64,000 nucleotides of DNA from Muraenolepis orangiensis (GCA_027704905.1 CM051007.1:16997307-17061306), one strand, 5' to 3'. Positions 22,591 through 34,659 are shown, numbered from the stretch's first letter. Numbers and translations: made by a program. Notes: generated from the letters alone by a model not told the origin.

Positions 22591-23861
22591 CATCTAAAAC
22601 TGTCACCATGAATTAAAACCAGCCATTGAATGTTTGGCACGCCAAGGGAAACAACCGGAAGATCGCATATTCGTTCTCAATTCAAATCTCAATCTGGAGG
22701 ATTGAATCCTCTTTATTAGTCGCATACATGTACACACACAGTTGTTTATTATTATGTTGAACAACGTAACATATTTAACCAGGTTGTGCTCATTGAGATT
22801 GAACAACAGAGAGACCTGGCCAAGACAGCAGCAGCAGCATACAATACAACACAATATCATACATACGGTGACCAACGTACAACACCACATAAGAAACACC
22901 TTTTGACACATGTTTGCAGGGCAGAGAAGAAGCAAGAGCTCTGAGGCTGTGACAGCTTTCACCATTCTATTGTGACAGGGTGACAAACTCCATCAGACTC
23001 AGCTGGCTTTTCAGGTCAGACCACGAAGAGAGGCCAACCAACTGGATGGCTTTCTTGCCAATAAGTCATCATAATGTCACTAAAGTCACTATTAGACATA
23101 CTCATACACATACTTTGCATACTGGCAAAACATGAGATGTAGAACAACAATAGTTAGGACGGGGGCGTCTCCTGCCCAGACCAGCTAGTTTGTAACCAGG
23201 TTAAAGGTATAGTATATATGTACAGGTAAGTATACAAGTATTCAACAGGGGTATGCAATTATATCAACAGTATATACATATCATGTATATAAATGTATAT
23301 ACAGCAGGTTGAGAGCAGGGATATGCAGTTGTATCAACAGTTGAAGATAATTATATATATACGGTAAGTACAGTAAAAATGTAAAAATGTGTATTGTCTT
23401 TAACATTACACTTACATACTTTGCTGGACTTTCTGGACTCATCACAGTGACTGCACTGTACTGCACGCTATGCATGAGGCTGCTGCACTACTGGCACTTT
23501 AAAATGCTTTTAATAAAAAACATGTATCAACACATGTCACTTTGCTGGTATTGTTTTGTAGATGGATACTGCGGGAGGGAATGGGAAGTAAGCATTCCAA
23601 TGTACTTGATACAAATGGCTAGTAAAAACATCTTGTATCTTATATGGCTATCATATCCTAATCTGTATCAGATTGTGTTGTGTTGCTATAAGTAGGGTAA
23701 GCAATCAATGGACATTTCCTTTGTTTTAAGGAGAAGGTCAGGTGCCTCCTCCCCATCCCATAGGAGGCTCATCAAGGCAGAATCATGTGCGTACCTAATA
23801 AAGTTCCTATTATGGTACTAGAGCAGGACTTGGTGCATAAGATAAATAATACAGAGGACAA

Positions 23862-24277
23862 TGTTATGACCCAACGAGACCGGCTAGCCAAATGTGCCAG
23901 AGAACCCAGAAGAAGAGACAGGACACCCAAAACAACGGAATAATGTCTTTACTGAGAGATCCACAAACTCAAAAACAACAGGGTAGGGTTGGATAGGATA
24001 CGAGGTACAGTCGACACGGGGAGATGGTCCAGAGGGTGGAACATGGAGAGGGTCCTTGGAGCGGGGGGGGGGGGGGGGCTAGGACGAGACGTGACGTAGT
24101 CGGAGCTAGAGACTCAGGTTCTCGAGTAGGAGGGAGCTATAAGGTTCTCAGGGTTCAAGCCCCAAACGTCGGTCTTCGGCAGCCTTAAGAAGGGTAGATC
24201 CCAGGTGTTCATTAGCCTCAGCAGGCCCGATTAGGATGGGCAACACCTGGGATTGGTTAGAGCGTGGGGGCACAACA
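23862..24277 (-). repeat. Solo gypsy-type LTR (duplicate)
   Basis: Copy of 20657-21069 with a longer internal G run near 24062-24078. Confidence 0.6.
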
Positions 24278-24430
24278 GATAAAACACATACCTGGGGGGA
24301 GTATGTGCAATTGGTCATTTTTTTTCATTCATTAAGAAAATCAACAATCCATAAAATCAAGCCAGCGTCAGGTGAAACTTCTGTAGCCAATATGTCAGCT
24401 AAAATACGGGGTTCAATAAAAAATTTAAGT

Positions 24431-24552
24431 GGATGAAAAATCCAATAATCTAAAATCTATATAAAAAAATTGAAATCACAGATTATTGGATTTTCATCCG
24501 CTTTTAACACATGCTAAGAATCTTAGCATGTGTTAAAAGCGGATGAAAATCC
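24431..24552. repeat. Compound foldback sequence
   Basis: A nearly perfect palindrome with 32-bp arms (24488-24519 and 24521-24552, one-base spacer). Its left arm can also pair with 24431-24451 (ggatgaaaaatccaataatc), so two mutually exclusive hairpins are possible. A further 10-bp inverted repeat lies at 24632-24641/24672-24681. Confidence 0.85.
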
Positions 24553-24707
24553 AGTCAAGCACAGCGCTCAAGGTGAGTGGTGCAATAACGGCAATTGAGC
24601 CAGAATTGCATAGAGGCCTGTTAAGGGGGTGATGAAGTGCTGTGTTGGTGATACAACGCACCTCGTCACCAAGCACTTCATGACCAGCAATTTCAATCAA
24701 TGCTATT

Positions 24708-25158
24708 TGTTAAAACCCAACAAGACCGGTGAGCCAAATGTGCCAGAGAACCCAGAAGAAGAGACAGGACACCCAAAACAACGGATAATGGCTTTACTGA
24801 AAAAAATCCAATTAACACAAAAAGAACAGGGTAGGATTGGATAGGTTACGAGGTACACGGGGCGGGAGGGGTTGGACGAGACACGACGTAGACGGAGCTG
24901 GAGACAAGTAGTACAAGGTACTCGAGCAGAAGGGAGCCATATGGTTCTCAGTGAACTCGTCCCGGTCTTCGGCAGATTGTTCCCAACGTTCTCACCCCGA
25001 CGTCGGTCCTCGTAAGGATAGTTCTCGGTAGGTGGTCAAGCCCCGACGTCAGTCTTCAACAGCCTTAAGTAGGGTAGATCCCAGGTGTTCACTGGCCTCA
25101 GCTGGCCCGATTACGATGGGCAATACCTGGGATCAATTTGAGCGCGGGGGGCACAACA
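24708..25158 (-). repeat. Solo gypsy-type LTR with exact target duplication
   Basis: Related to 20657-21069 (shared ccagagaacccagaagaagag and gacaggacacccaaaacaacgg). Ends are tgttaaaaccc and ggggcacaaca; flanked by an exact 5-bp duplication ctatt (24703-24707 and 25159-25163). Confidence 0.8.
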
Positions 25159-25396
25159 CTATTGGTCAAAAGCATGGGCGATTCTAGCTATTAAAAAGAC
25201 CAGGGTATGTCAGGTTTACCTGAGGCTAAGAGAGATCGGCATTGATCGTGAGGTTATATCTACCTTTATAATAAATATTATGACATGCACACATTCAAAG
25301 GTTATTGTGCTATCAAAGTTTACTATAAATTTGTGTACTGCTCACCTTTTCTCTTCTTGAATTTTGCAATTCACTTAACATTTAACTGCATTCTAA

Positions 25397-26660
25397 AACA
25401 TGGTAAATGGACTGCCTTTTATTTGATTTATACCCTGCTTATACCACAGTTTATCCACTACTTTACAAGTCATACCTCACATTCACCCATTCATTCACAC
25501 NNNNNNNNNNNNNNNNNNNNNNNNNNNNNNNNNNNNNNNNNNNNNNNNNNNNNNNNNNNNNNNNNNNNNNNNNNNNNNNNNNNNNNNNNNNNNNNNNNNN
25601 NNNNNNNNNNNNNNNNNNNNNNNNNNNNNNNNNNNNNNNNNNNNNNNNNNNNNNNNNNNNNNNNNNNNNNNNNNNNNNNNNNNNNNNNNNNNNNNNNNNN
25701 NNNNNNNNNNNNNNNNNNNNNNNNNNNNNNNNNNNNNNNNNNNNNNNNNNNNNNNNNNNNNNNNNNNNNNNNNNNNNNNNNNNNNNNNNNNNNNNNNNNN
25801 NNNNNNNNNNNNNNNNNNNNNNNNNNNNNNNNNNNNNNNNNNNNNNNNNNNNNNNNNNNNNNNNNNNNNNNNNNNNNNNNNNNNNNNNNNNNNNNNNNNN
25901 NNNNNNNNNNNNNNNNNNNNNNNNNNNNNNNNNNNNNNNNNNNNNNNNNNNNNNNNNNNNNNNNNNNNNNNNNNNNNNNNNNNNNNNNNNNNNNNNNNNN
26001 NNNNNNNNNNNNNNNNNNNNNNNNNNNNNNNNNNNNNNNNNNNNNNNNNNNNNNNNNNNNNNNNNNNNNNNNNNNNNNNNNNNNNNNNNNNNNNNNNNNN
26101 NNNNNNNNNNNNNNNNNNNNNNNNNNNNNNNNNNNNNNNNNNNNNNNNNNNNNNNNNNNNNNNNNNNNNNNNNNNNNNNNNNNNNNNNNNNNNNNNNNNN
26201 NNNNNNNNNNNNNNNNNNNNNNNNNNNNNNNNNNNNNNNNNNNNNNNNNNNNNNNNNNNNNNNNNNNNNNNNNNNNNNNNNNNNNNNNNNNNNNNNNNNN
26301 NNNNNNNNNNNNNNNNNNNNNNNNNNNNNNNNNNNNNNNNNNNNNNNNNNNNNNNNNNNNNNNNNNNNNNNNNNNNNNNNNNNNNNNNNNNNNNNNNNNN
26401 NNNNNNNNNNNNNNNNNNNNNNNNNNNNNNNNNNNNNNNNNNNNNNNNNNNNNNNNNNNNNNNNNNNNNNNNNNNNNNNNNNNNNNNNNNNNNNNNNNNN
26501 ATTCATCCACCAACAGCGGAGCCAGCCATGCAAGGAGACAGCTCCTTGCGTGAAGGGTGCTCAAGAACACCTCCACAGTTTTTCCTAGGAGCCGGGGGAT
26601 CGAACCAGCAACCTCCCGGTTGGCGACTGCTCTACCACCAGAGCTACTGCCAACCTACAC
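25397..26660 (-). repeat. tRNA-derived SINE interrupted by the assembly gap
   Basis: The head (A and B boxes) is at about 26589-26652 and the 3' tail at 25397-25500 (minus strand: ...gtaaagtagtggataaactg...ggcagtccatttaccatg). Head and tail belong to one SINE; the Ns lie between them. Confidence 0.65.
25501..26500. other. Assembly gap (1000 N)
   Basis: Exactly 1000 Ns, a placeholder length. Open frames crossing it are meaningless. In the paralogous unit the flanks are directly joined (21120-21145). Confidence 1.
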
Positions 26661-27753
26661 ACACTATAGCTATTGAACTGAAACCCTGCTTATACCATGA
26701 TAGCACCGTTTATCCACTGCAATATGAGCATGGCTCACCTTTCCTTTATATGGATGTGACCAGTGGGTGGGTTCGTCGACCAAGAGCGCTGTGCTCAACT
26801 GCCCCCTACTGGTCAAACAGCGTAACTGTCTTTAAATATAGCCATTATTATACATATAACACATATACAATGCAGGAGGGCTGCCGGTAAGTAGGATGAA
26901 GTGACAATAAAATATGAAATAAAACATCATTGTCCTGCTGGTCCTACATTCTTTACCCACAACAATATATGTTGTCCCCAACATATGCATATTAGAAATG
27001 ACACCACATGATTTACTACACAAATGTAACAACATTACAGTAGTATACATGTTTGTTTACAACCTCACTGTAACCATAAACACACATTCTACTCAAAGTC
27101 ACCACTATCTGTCATGTTAAACATTTATATTATCCAACTAAATCATCTTTCTACAAGTGTACCATTCCCACATGACTCCACTCATTCCCAGCCTGACTTC
27201 ATCAGCATCTTAGTCAGCATCACAACCTTGGATCCATTCTGACTGTATTGTGTGCATCATGCATTTCATTGGAAACTTTTACTTTATCACTCTTACACAA
27301 AACCTCTGAGCTGGAAATAAATGCACAGTCAATCAATAGCCGCCAACAAGCGAACTACTTCTAATCACTTGGTGTGTAGTACAGCGATGGGATAATGCAC
27401 ACTATTGTAGGTCGCTTTGGACAAAGCGTGTCTTCCATTGGATAATTTGTGTGGAAGCAGATGCACACAATTCAATTGTAGGGTCACAAACATCAAACAC
27501 GGTCAATCACTGACACACAACTATTGCATCAATACTACACATTAGTTACGTGTTACATCACACTGCACCTTTGCATGGATATACATGTCATTACTATATC
27601 TTTGCAGTACTGTACATAGGGCCATTGCAAATATGTATATACACAATTTTTAACCTATATATTTTGTTTGGTTTACAATGAATGCACAACCTGCAGCGCA
27701 TTATAAGCAATGTCGTATTTAAACGATGTGTTAAGGGACATGTTGAACAAACA

Positions 27754-30700
27754 CATGTTTGTTTACCTGGACGACATCCTGATCTTCTCAAAGAACAGCA
27801 GGGAGCACGTATGTACACCACGTCCAGGCAGTCCTCCAGCGCCTCCTCGAGAACTCCCTTTTCGTGAAGACAGAGAAGTGTGAGTTCCATACTCCTCCGT
27901 CTCTTTCCTGGGGTATATTGTGGGACAGGGGACCATGCAGATGGACCCCACCAAGGTTACATCCTGGCCTGCTCCTGAGTCCCGCAAGCAGCTGCAACGC
28001 TTCCTTTGTTTCTCCAACTTTGATCGGAGGTTCATCCATGGCTACAGCACAGTAGCGACTCCGCTCACGGCCGTCACCTCCACCAAGGTTTCGTTCCGAT
28101 GGTCCCCCTTGGCTGAGGTGGCCTTCCAGGGACTCAAGGCCCAGTTTAACTGCCGACAACCAGAAACTCCACCCTTCTGCCATTTTCTCTCGGCGACTTA
28201 CACCAGCTGAGAGGAACTACGATATCAGGAGTCGGGAGCTACTAGCGGTGAATTTGGCCTTGGAGGAGTGGCGCCACTGGCTTGAAGGGACCAAGCTACC
28301 CTCCTTGGTTTGGACTAATGCACTTGTTTATCGTCCACCCGGCCCAGCTGGTGACTTCTTGGAGGAGCTTGACATGCTGATCTCTCACTTCCCTGACGAT
28401 GGTTCTGGCCTCAACCTTCTTGGCGACTTCAACATCTTGACTGAGAAGTTGGACCCTCTTCTCTCCTTCCTCGCCTCCTTCGACCTTTCCCACCGCCCAT
28501 CTCCTCCGACCCACAAGGCCGGCAACCAGCTGGACCTCATCTTCACCAGACACTGCGATACAGTAAACCTTTCAGTTACTCCTCTCCATCTATCCGATCA
28601 ATTCTTCATGTCCTTCTCCCTCTTCCTCCCTTCCCCCCCCTCCCACTCTCCCCCTACCCAGATGGTGACGTCTCATCGCAATCTCCGCTCACTTACCCCT
28701 GCCGATCTCTCCTCTTCTGTTCTCTCTGCCCTCCCTCCTCCTGATTTGTTCTCTGTTCTACCCCCTGATATTGCCACTGACATTCTTCTCTTTACCCTGT
28801 CCTCCTCTCTGGAGACTCTCTGTCCCCTCACCTCTAGGTCTGCACGTCCAACTCCACATGCCCCCTGGTTGTCGGACTCAGTGCGTATGCAGAGGCGGAG
28901 CCTCAGAGAGGCGGAGAGCAGGTGGAAGAAAGGAGAAACCCCATAGGACCTTCTCCATCTTCAAGGGCTCCTGTCAAACTTCTCCTTGTCGCTTTCATCC
29001 GCCAAAGCTGCATTTTACTGTTTCAAAATTCAAAGCGCTAGAGCGAATTCGCTCTCCTCTGTCCTGATACTCCTGGACCTGTCTGCAGCATTCGACAAGA
29101 CTGAGCCAGTGTTCTTCCCGGCAAAGGGCTGTCCGCACCGAGACCTGGCTGTCACCATTGATGATGCTGTGGTGAAACCTACTCGGACCGCAAGGAATCT
29201 TTGTGTGACCCTGGACGACCAACTGTAGTTTTCGGCAAATTGCATCGGTGACACGCTCCCGCAGGTTCCTCCTCTACAACATCAGGAGGATTCTGCCTTT
29301 TCTCACTGAAAAGGCTGCTCATTCAGAAAGCTGCAGCTCACCTGGTGTTCAACCGCCCCAAGTACTCCCACACATCTACCCTCCTTCGGACTCTACACTG
29401 GCTACCTGTAGCTGCTCGCATCCAGTTCAAGACCTTGGTGCTAGCCTACAAGGCAGTAAAAGGTACTGCCCCATCCTACCTCCAGGCAATGGCCAAGGCC
29501 TATACATCCCAACCCGTCCACTTCGCTCGGCTTCTTCGGGCCGCCTGCTTGCCCCCTCACTTAGGGGCCGTGTGGCTACGCGGTCACGGCTCTTCTCCGT
29601 TCTGTCCCCAATTTGGTGGAACAAACTCCCCACGGATGTCACGACTGCAGAGTCACTGCCCATCTTCCGCCATGGGCTGAAAACCCATCTCTTCAGGACA
29701 CACTTCCCGGATCCTTCCTCGTAGTGCTAAGTCAATTATCTAAGTAGATTACATATTATAGATAGGTAGATATTGTTCTGGATATTGTTATATATTGTTT
29801 GCCAACTTATTGTACTTTTCCTTTACACTTTTACCCGAATTATTGTACTTCTACCTGAGCACTGGTTCAGTTATTGGAGACTTGTTAGAAATGAAATGCA
29901 CTTTTGACTTCTGGTGACGAGTTGTTCTCTGAACCTTCCTTTGTTGAAACACACTATTGTAAGTCGCTTTGGATAAAAGCGTCTGCTAAATGACTGTAAT
30001 GTAATGTAATGACTGACCACAAGAACTTGGAGTACATCCAGTCCGCCAGAAGGCTGAACTCCCGACAAGCCAGGTGGTCCCTCTTCTTCAAGAGGTTCAA
30101 CTTCTCCCTCTCCTACTGTCCCGGTTCCTGTAACGTCAAGGCCGACGTCCTGTCACACCAGTTTGTAGAGGGGGGAGTCCACCAAGGGTCCTGGCACCAT
30201 CATCCCTGCTCCGCGGTTGATGGCCCCCCTTGTCTGGGAGATAGAGGAGAGGGTCAAGGCAGCCCTGGTGGGTCCTAATCGTCTTTGAGGTCTGATGTCA
30301 TCATTTGGGCCCACAACTGCCGGCTATCCTGCCACCCTGGAATTAAATGCACCAAGGGGGGTCCTGCAGCAGAGGTTCTGGTGGACCACCCTGGAGGAGA
30401 ACACTCGGGAGTTTGTCAACGCCTGTCCAGTTTGCAACCAGCACAAGCCCTCTCATCAGGCTCCTGCTGATCTCCTGCAACCTCCCATCGTCCCTGGTTC
30501 CACATATCCCTGGACTTTGTTACCGGTCTGCCACTGTCCAACGGACACACCGCCATCCCAACGGTGGTGGATCGGTTCAGCGAGATGGCCCACTTCATCC
30601 CCCTGCCCAAACTCCCCTTGGCCAAGGAGATGGCAAAACCGGCATGTTTTCCGGTTGCATGGTCTCGCTGTTGCTCCAAGGGCCCCACCTACCAGGCGGG

Positions 30701-31517
30701 CCAGAAGGTATGGCTGTCCCCCAAGGACATACCATTGCGGGTGGAGTCCAACAAGGTGCCCAGATTCATAGGCCCCTTTGAAGTTCTGAAGGTCGTCAAC
30801 CTGGTGGCAGCTGGCTTAAACTGCCCCGGTCCATGTGGATTCACCCGACCTTCCATGTGTCCAGGATCAAGCCGGCTAAGGTTGGACTCACCCTAGCCGG
30901 CGTGACATGGAAGGTGGTGGTCCCGGCTGCTCCTCCTCCACCGTCACCCAGAGTCATCGATGGCGGCCCAGTTTACTCCATCCGCCGCCTACTGCGTTCC
31001 CGTTGTCGTGGGAGAGGCCTCCAGTACCTGGTCGACTGGAGGGGGTACGGCCCAGAGAGTGAGATTGTGGGTTCCGGCTCGGGATATTCTGGACAGTAAC
31101 CTCATCAGGCGTTTCCATCAACGCCACCCCGACCAGCCGTGAAGGTCAACCACTTTGGCAGCCAGCACCACCATGGAGATTCCTTCCTCCGGGTTATCAG
31201 ACTCCTCCAATGAGGACGGGGAGGGGCCTTCCTCAGACGAAGGCGAGAACCCCCAGGAAGCAGAGGAGGAGGCGGTAGACATGGACATCTCTGATGAGTA
31301 TTGCCTGTACCTGCCTGCCTCGCCTGTCTCCTGATCTTCTGCCTGTCCCCGACTACGCCTGCCCCCGCCTGGTTCGTCTGCCCTGCCTGGTTCCTGATCA
31401 TCTGCTCGACCTCGACTACGTCTCTACCTGACCCTGTCTGGTTTGAGTGTGTGCAAATTGACATATAATATCACAAACTGTCCTTGGTGTCCCGTGTGCT
31501 GCATTTGGGTCCTAACA
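27754..31517 (+). mobile_element. Degenerate chromodomain-type Ty3/gypsy element split by an L2 LINE
   Basis: Domains in order: RT palm with YLDD (about 27757-27780), RT thumb/connection with [19 protein letters not shown] (27990-28050), RNase H start with ERNYD and [18 protein letters not shown] (28210-28310), L2 insertion, RNase H end ([20 protein letters not shown], 30005-30160), integrase zinc-binding region with CPVCNQHKPSHQAP (about 30420-30470), a shortened integrase, and a chromodomain ([18 protein letters not shown]...GLQYLVDW, 30950-31045). A candidate 3' LTR edge is gcatttgggtcctaaca at 31517. Several frameshifts and the missing integrase core make it inactive. Confidence 0.8.
28317..30011 (+). 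mobile_element. L2 LINE inserted in the gypsy RNase H
   Basis: Starts with endonuclease-domain sequence ([46 protein letters not shown]), then an RT fragment (LLDLSAAFDK) joined to a later part (LAVTIDDAVVKPTRTARNL), then the C-terminal region (PKYSHTSTLLRTLHWLPVAA, PIWWNKLPTDV, LKTHLFRTHFPDPSS) and the tail gtcgctttggataaaagcg...tgtaatgtaatg. The central RT, including its active-site loop, is deleted. It is flanked by the 3-base repeat act (28314-28316, 30012-30014); removing it restores a WTDHKN motif in the host element. Confidence 0.85.
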
Positions 31518-31760
31518 TAATCTGTGACATCAGTATGAAGACGTCCAAAATATCACACATTTTTACTACTTTTACTACCACATTTCTCACAAAAACACTT
31601 TCACACACATTTGATCTTTGACCAACCACTCCAATTTCACAGGAATGAAAATAGGGAAGGAAACCTTCTGATACTTAAGAGAGCCCCCTGCTTGAGGGCT
31701 ATGATACATTTATCCATGGCCAGACTATAACAAAAAAAAAAGAGACTGGAAAACCAGTCT
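31518..31760 (+). other. Paralogous empty site of the hAT insertion
   Basis: 31590-31690 matches the sequence on both sides of the hAT element of the 7.7 kb units: ctttcacacacatttgatctttgaccaaccac continuing into ggaaggaaacc and tctgatacttaagagagcc. It has a single ccaaccac (31622-31629) and no transposon. This is the downstream flank of S100 copy 4. Confidence 0.8.
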
Positions 31761-31779
31761 CTAGGAGCCGAATACCGCT

Positions 31780-31906
31780 TTCACAACAGGCTAATCCAAT
31801 CACTACAAGAAGGTCAAGTATGAACTCAGAAAAGCCATCAAGAAGGGTAAATTGGAAAATTACAAAAACAAATTGGAATTACAGTTTGGGGGCGCTGACA
31901 CCAGAC
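31780..31906 (+). mobile_element. Jockey/Rex-like LINE, left part
   Basis: Encodes KYELRKAIKKGKLENYKNK and related sequence that continues, after removal of the LTR element, at 33709. It precedes the RT domain of fish jockey/Rex-type LINEs. Confidence 0.6.
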
Positions 31907-32377
31907 TGTCACGGGTTGACGCAGGGAATGAGGAACGGGGACTTAGGAGGTGAACCCAAATGCACGACACGATGACACACGTATCAAAATAAAGAGTTTT
32001 ACTGATAAATACAGTAACACAAAAATCACTTAGATGGAAATGCATGAAGCTCAAAAGCAAAAGACCTAACTACAAAAACCTGACGGTGGCATGACGTGAA
32101 AACATGGCGCTTGTTCATACACATGAAACAAGTAAGAACTCTAACATTAAACAAGTATCAAGTCTCAAAACGTGAAATAAGTGCAAGCCTAACAAACAAC
32201 AAAACAGTATATAATGAACTGGACCCGAACAAAAGAAGACGCCACCTATTTAAACACAAGGAACATAACAGGAGGAAACAATGAGGTCCCAGGCAGCCAA
32301 TAAGACGGGCAGGAAAACATGAGGGAACGTCGCGCTGCCTCCGCCTGCCGACGTCGTGCGACGACAGCGTGACGTCA

Positions 32378-32690
32378 TCAGGCGGGGGCAGCGCGACGTC
32401 GTCAGGCGGGGGCAGCGCGACGTCGTCAGGCGGGGGCAGCGCGACGTCGTCAGGCGGGGGCATTGCGACGTCGTCCAGCGGGAACAGCGCGACGTTGGCA
32501 GGTGGGGGCAGCGCGACGTCGTCAAACAGGGGCAGCGCGACGTCGTCCAGCGTGAACAGCGCAACGTCGGCAGACGGGGGCAGCACGACGTCGGAAGGCG
32601 GGGGCAGCGCGGCGTCCTCCCGCCGGGGCAGCGCGGCGTCCTCACGCCGGGGCAGTGCGGCGTCCACACGCCTGGGCAGCGCGGACGGTG
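32378..32690 (-). repeat. 24-bp minisatellite in the LTR element
   Basis: About 13 imperfect copies of a 24-bp unit containing gcgacgtcgtcaggcggggg. On the minus strand they translate to repeated ALPPPDDV-like octapeptides following the gag-like start. Confidence 0.85.
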
Positions 32691-33337
32691 GAGGAAAAAC
32701 AAAAGTCATTGGAACTTTCGGAGCGGCCAACCACGCCTGAATAACCACCAAGTTAGCCTTATTCCGGGCGTCCCGGGTGATCCGCTCTTCCCTTTCAGCT
32801 GGGGTTTCCTCAATTCCGTTAAAACGGCCCTGTGATGACGTGGTGTCGGCTGGGTTAATTTCAGGCCAGTTCATTCTGTCACGGGTTGACGCGGGGAATA
32901 AGGAACGGGGACTTAGGAGGTGAACCCAAATGCACGACACGATGACACACGTATCAAAATAAAGAGTCTTTACTGATAAATACAGTAACACAAAAATCAC
33001 TTAGATGGAAACGCATAAAGCTCAAAAGCAAAACACCTAACTACAAAAACCTGACGTTGCATGACGTGGAAACATGACGCTTGTTCATACACATGAAACA
33101 ATTAAGAACTCTAACATTAAACAAGTAGCAAGTCTCAAAATGTGAAACAAGTACGAGCCTAACAAACAACGAAACAGTATATAATGAACTGGCCCCGAAC
33201 AAAAGAAGACGCCGCCTATTTAAACACAAGGAACATAACAGGTGGAAACAATGAGGTCCCAGGCAGCCAATAAGATGGGCAGGAAAACATGAGGGGGAAA
33301 TTAACGGTGATGCGCTGCAGCTGCGGGGGAGCACTAA

Positions 33338-33670
33338 CAAGGGGGCGTGGCTATCAGGACGAGGGCTGGGGAAACGGTGACAGGAATGCGGAACGTGAAA
33401 AGGGGGCGCGGCTACCTGAACGAGGGCTGGGAAACGGTGATAGGAATGCGGAACGTGAAAAGGGGGCGTGGCTACCTGGACGAGGGCTGGGAAACGGTGA
33501 CAGGAATGCGGAACATGAAAAGGGGGCGTGGCTACCTGGACGACGGCTGGGGGAACGGTGACATGAATGCGGGACTGATAGGGGGCGTGGCTACCCGGGT
33601 GAGGGCTGGGGAAACGGTGACATAAATGCGGAACGTGAAAAGGGGGCGTGGCTACCTGGACGAGGGCTGT
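33338..33670. repeat. 60-bp minisatellite in the LTR
   Basis: Six imperfect ~60-bp copies, each with a GC-box/CACCC-type core gggggcgtggc (33341, 33402, 33462, 33522, 33581, 33641). If the element reads on the minus strand this lies in the U3 region, upstream of a tttaaata box near 33220. Confidence 0.85.
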
Positions 33671-33708
33671 GAACACGGGGAGACAGAACTGCCAATCCTG
33701 ACACAGAC

Positions 33709-34525
33709 GTATGTGGCAAGGTCTGAGGGTCCTCTCCAACTACAAGGGGAGCTCAGGGGCAGTCACCAACAACGACCCCAACCTACCAGATGAGCTGAAC
33801 ATGTTTTACCCTCGCTTTGAAAGGGGGAACTCTGAGCCGACCAACAAAACACTCACCCAGAGGACTTCTGCAGCTGTCCAAGGTCCGCAGAACCTTCAGG
33901 AGGGTGAAGGCAGGGAAGGCAGCCAGCCGAGATGGAATTCCATCCTGTCTTCAAGACCAGCACTGACCAGCCTGGTTCTGTGTTCACCTACAACGCATCA
34001 CTGCAACAGTCTGTTGTCCCAGCATGCTTCAAAGAGACAACCATTGTGCTGTTAGCCAAAAAGACCAAGGTAACAAGCCTCAATAATTATCGTCCAGTGG
34101 CTTTAACACTCATAGCCCATAACTCAAGTGCCGGGAAAAACTTGTTATGTTGCAGATTAACTTTTCCATCCCTGAGTCTGAGTCTGTAGACGACGCATCT
34201 CCCTGGCACTACGGCCCTGGAGCACCTAGACAGGAGGGACACTTAAGTCAGACTGCTGTTCATTGACTACAGCTTGGCGTTCAACACCATCGTTCCCTCC
34301 AAGCTGGTCCTGAAAACTGAGGGACCTAGGTCTGGGCGCCCCCATCTGTAACTGGATTTTGGACTTCCTGACAGGCACCCCTCAAGTGGTGAAAATTGGG
34401 AGAAACATCTCATCCACTCTGGTCCTCAACACCGGACACATACTGCCACGCACAACAATAATCTGATTATCAAGTCTGCAGACGACACCACAGTCCGCGA
34501 GAGCGGCGAGTTGGTGTTAGGGCAA
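33709..34525 (+). mobile_element. Jockey/Rex-like LINE, RT part
   Basis: Frames with stops and shifts show VPACFKETTIVLLAKKTKV, NNYRPVALT, an IDYSLAFNTIVPSKL block (catalytic aspartate region) and SADDTT (equivalent of the FADD box). Decayed and non-functional. Confidence 0.7.
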
Positions 34526-34659
34526 AATAAAAAATGATGTAATAATAAAGAACAAAAAATAAACACAGACAAAAACGTAGTAGTAAAAGTACAACCACAC
34601 TGAATGTAATTTTATTGCATAACATATATGTATTGCATGTAATACAGTACATTGATGTA

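Larger units (their letters stand above)
19382..27937. repeat. ~3.2 kb tandem duplication (19382-22590 and 22591-27937)
   Basis: 19382-21110 matches 22591-24322, and 21113-22590 matches about 25478-25500 plus 26501-27937. The second unit carries about 1.15 kb of extra sequence plus the N gap in its middle. The outer breakpoint lies inside a gypsy RT: the first unit stops at gaccatg (22590), whereas the second continues through it into the rest of the element. Confidence 0.85.
31907..33703 (-). mobile_element. Short LTR retroelement inserted in the LINE
   Basis: One complete LTR at 32877-33703, and a second, partial LTR at 31907 to about 32320. Outer ends are tgtcacggg (31907) and cctgaca (33703), flanked by an exact 5-bp duplication cagac (31902-31906 and 33704-33708). 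Between the LTRs lies only a short reading frame on the minus strand (MNWPEINPADTTSSQGRF... then 8-residue repeats). No protease, RT or integrase is present, so it depended on another element. Orientation is inferred from that frame. Confidence 0.75.

Noticed and set aside
25285..26588. Open frames crossing the Ns
   Set aside because: The Ns contribute no stops; the coding ends are repeat sequence.
32378..32690. CRISPR-like array
   Set aside because: Repeats are contiguous with no unique spacers and lie inside an LTR element of a vertebrate genome.
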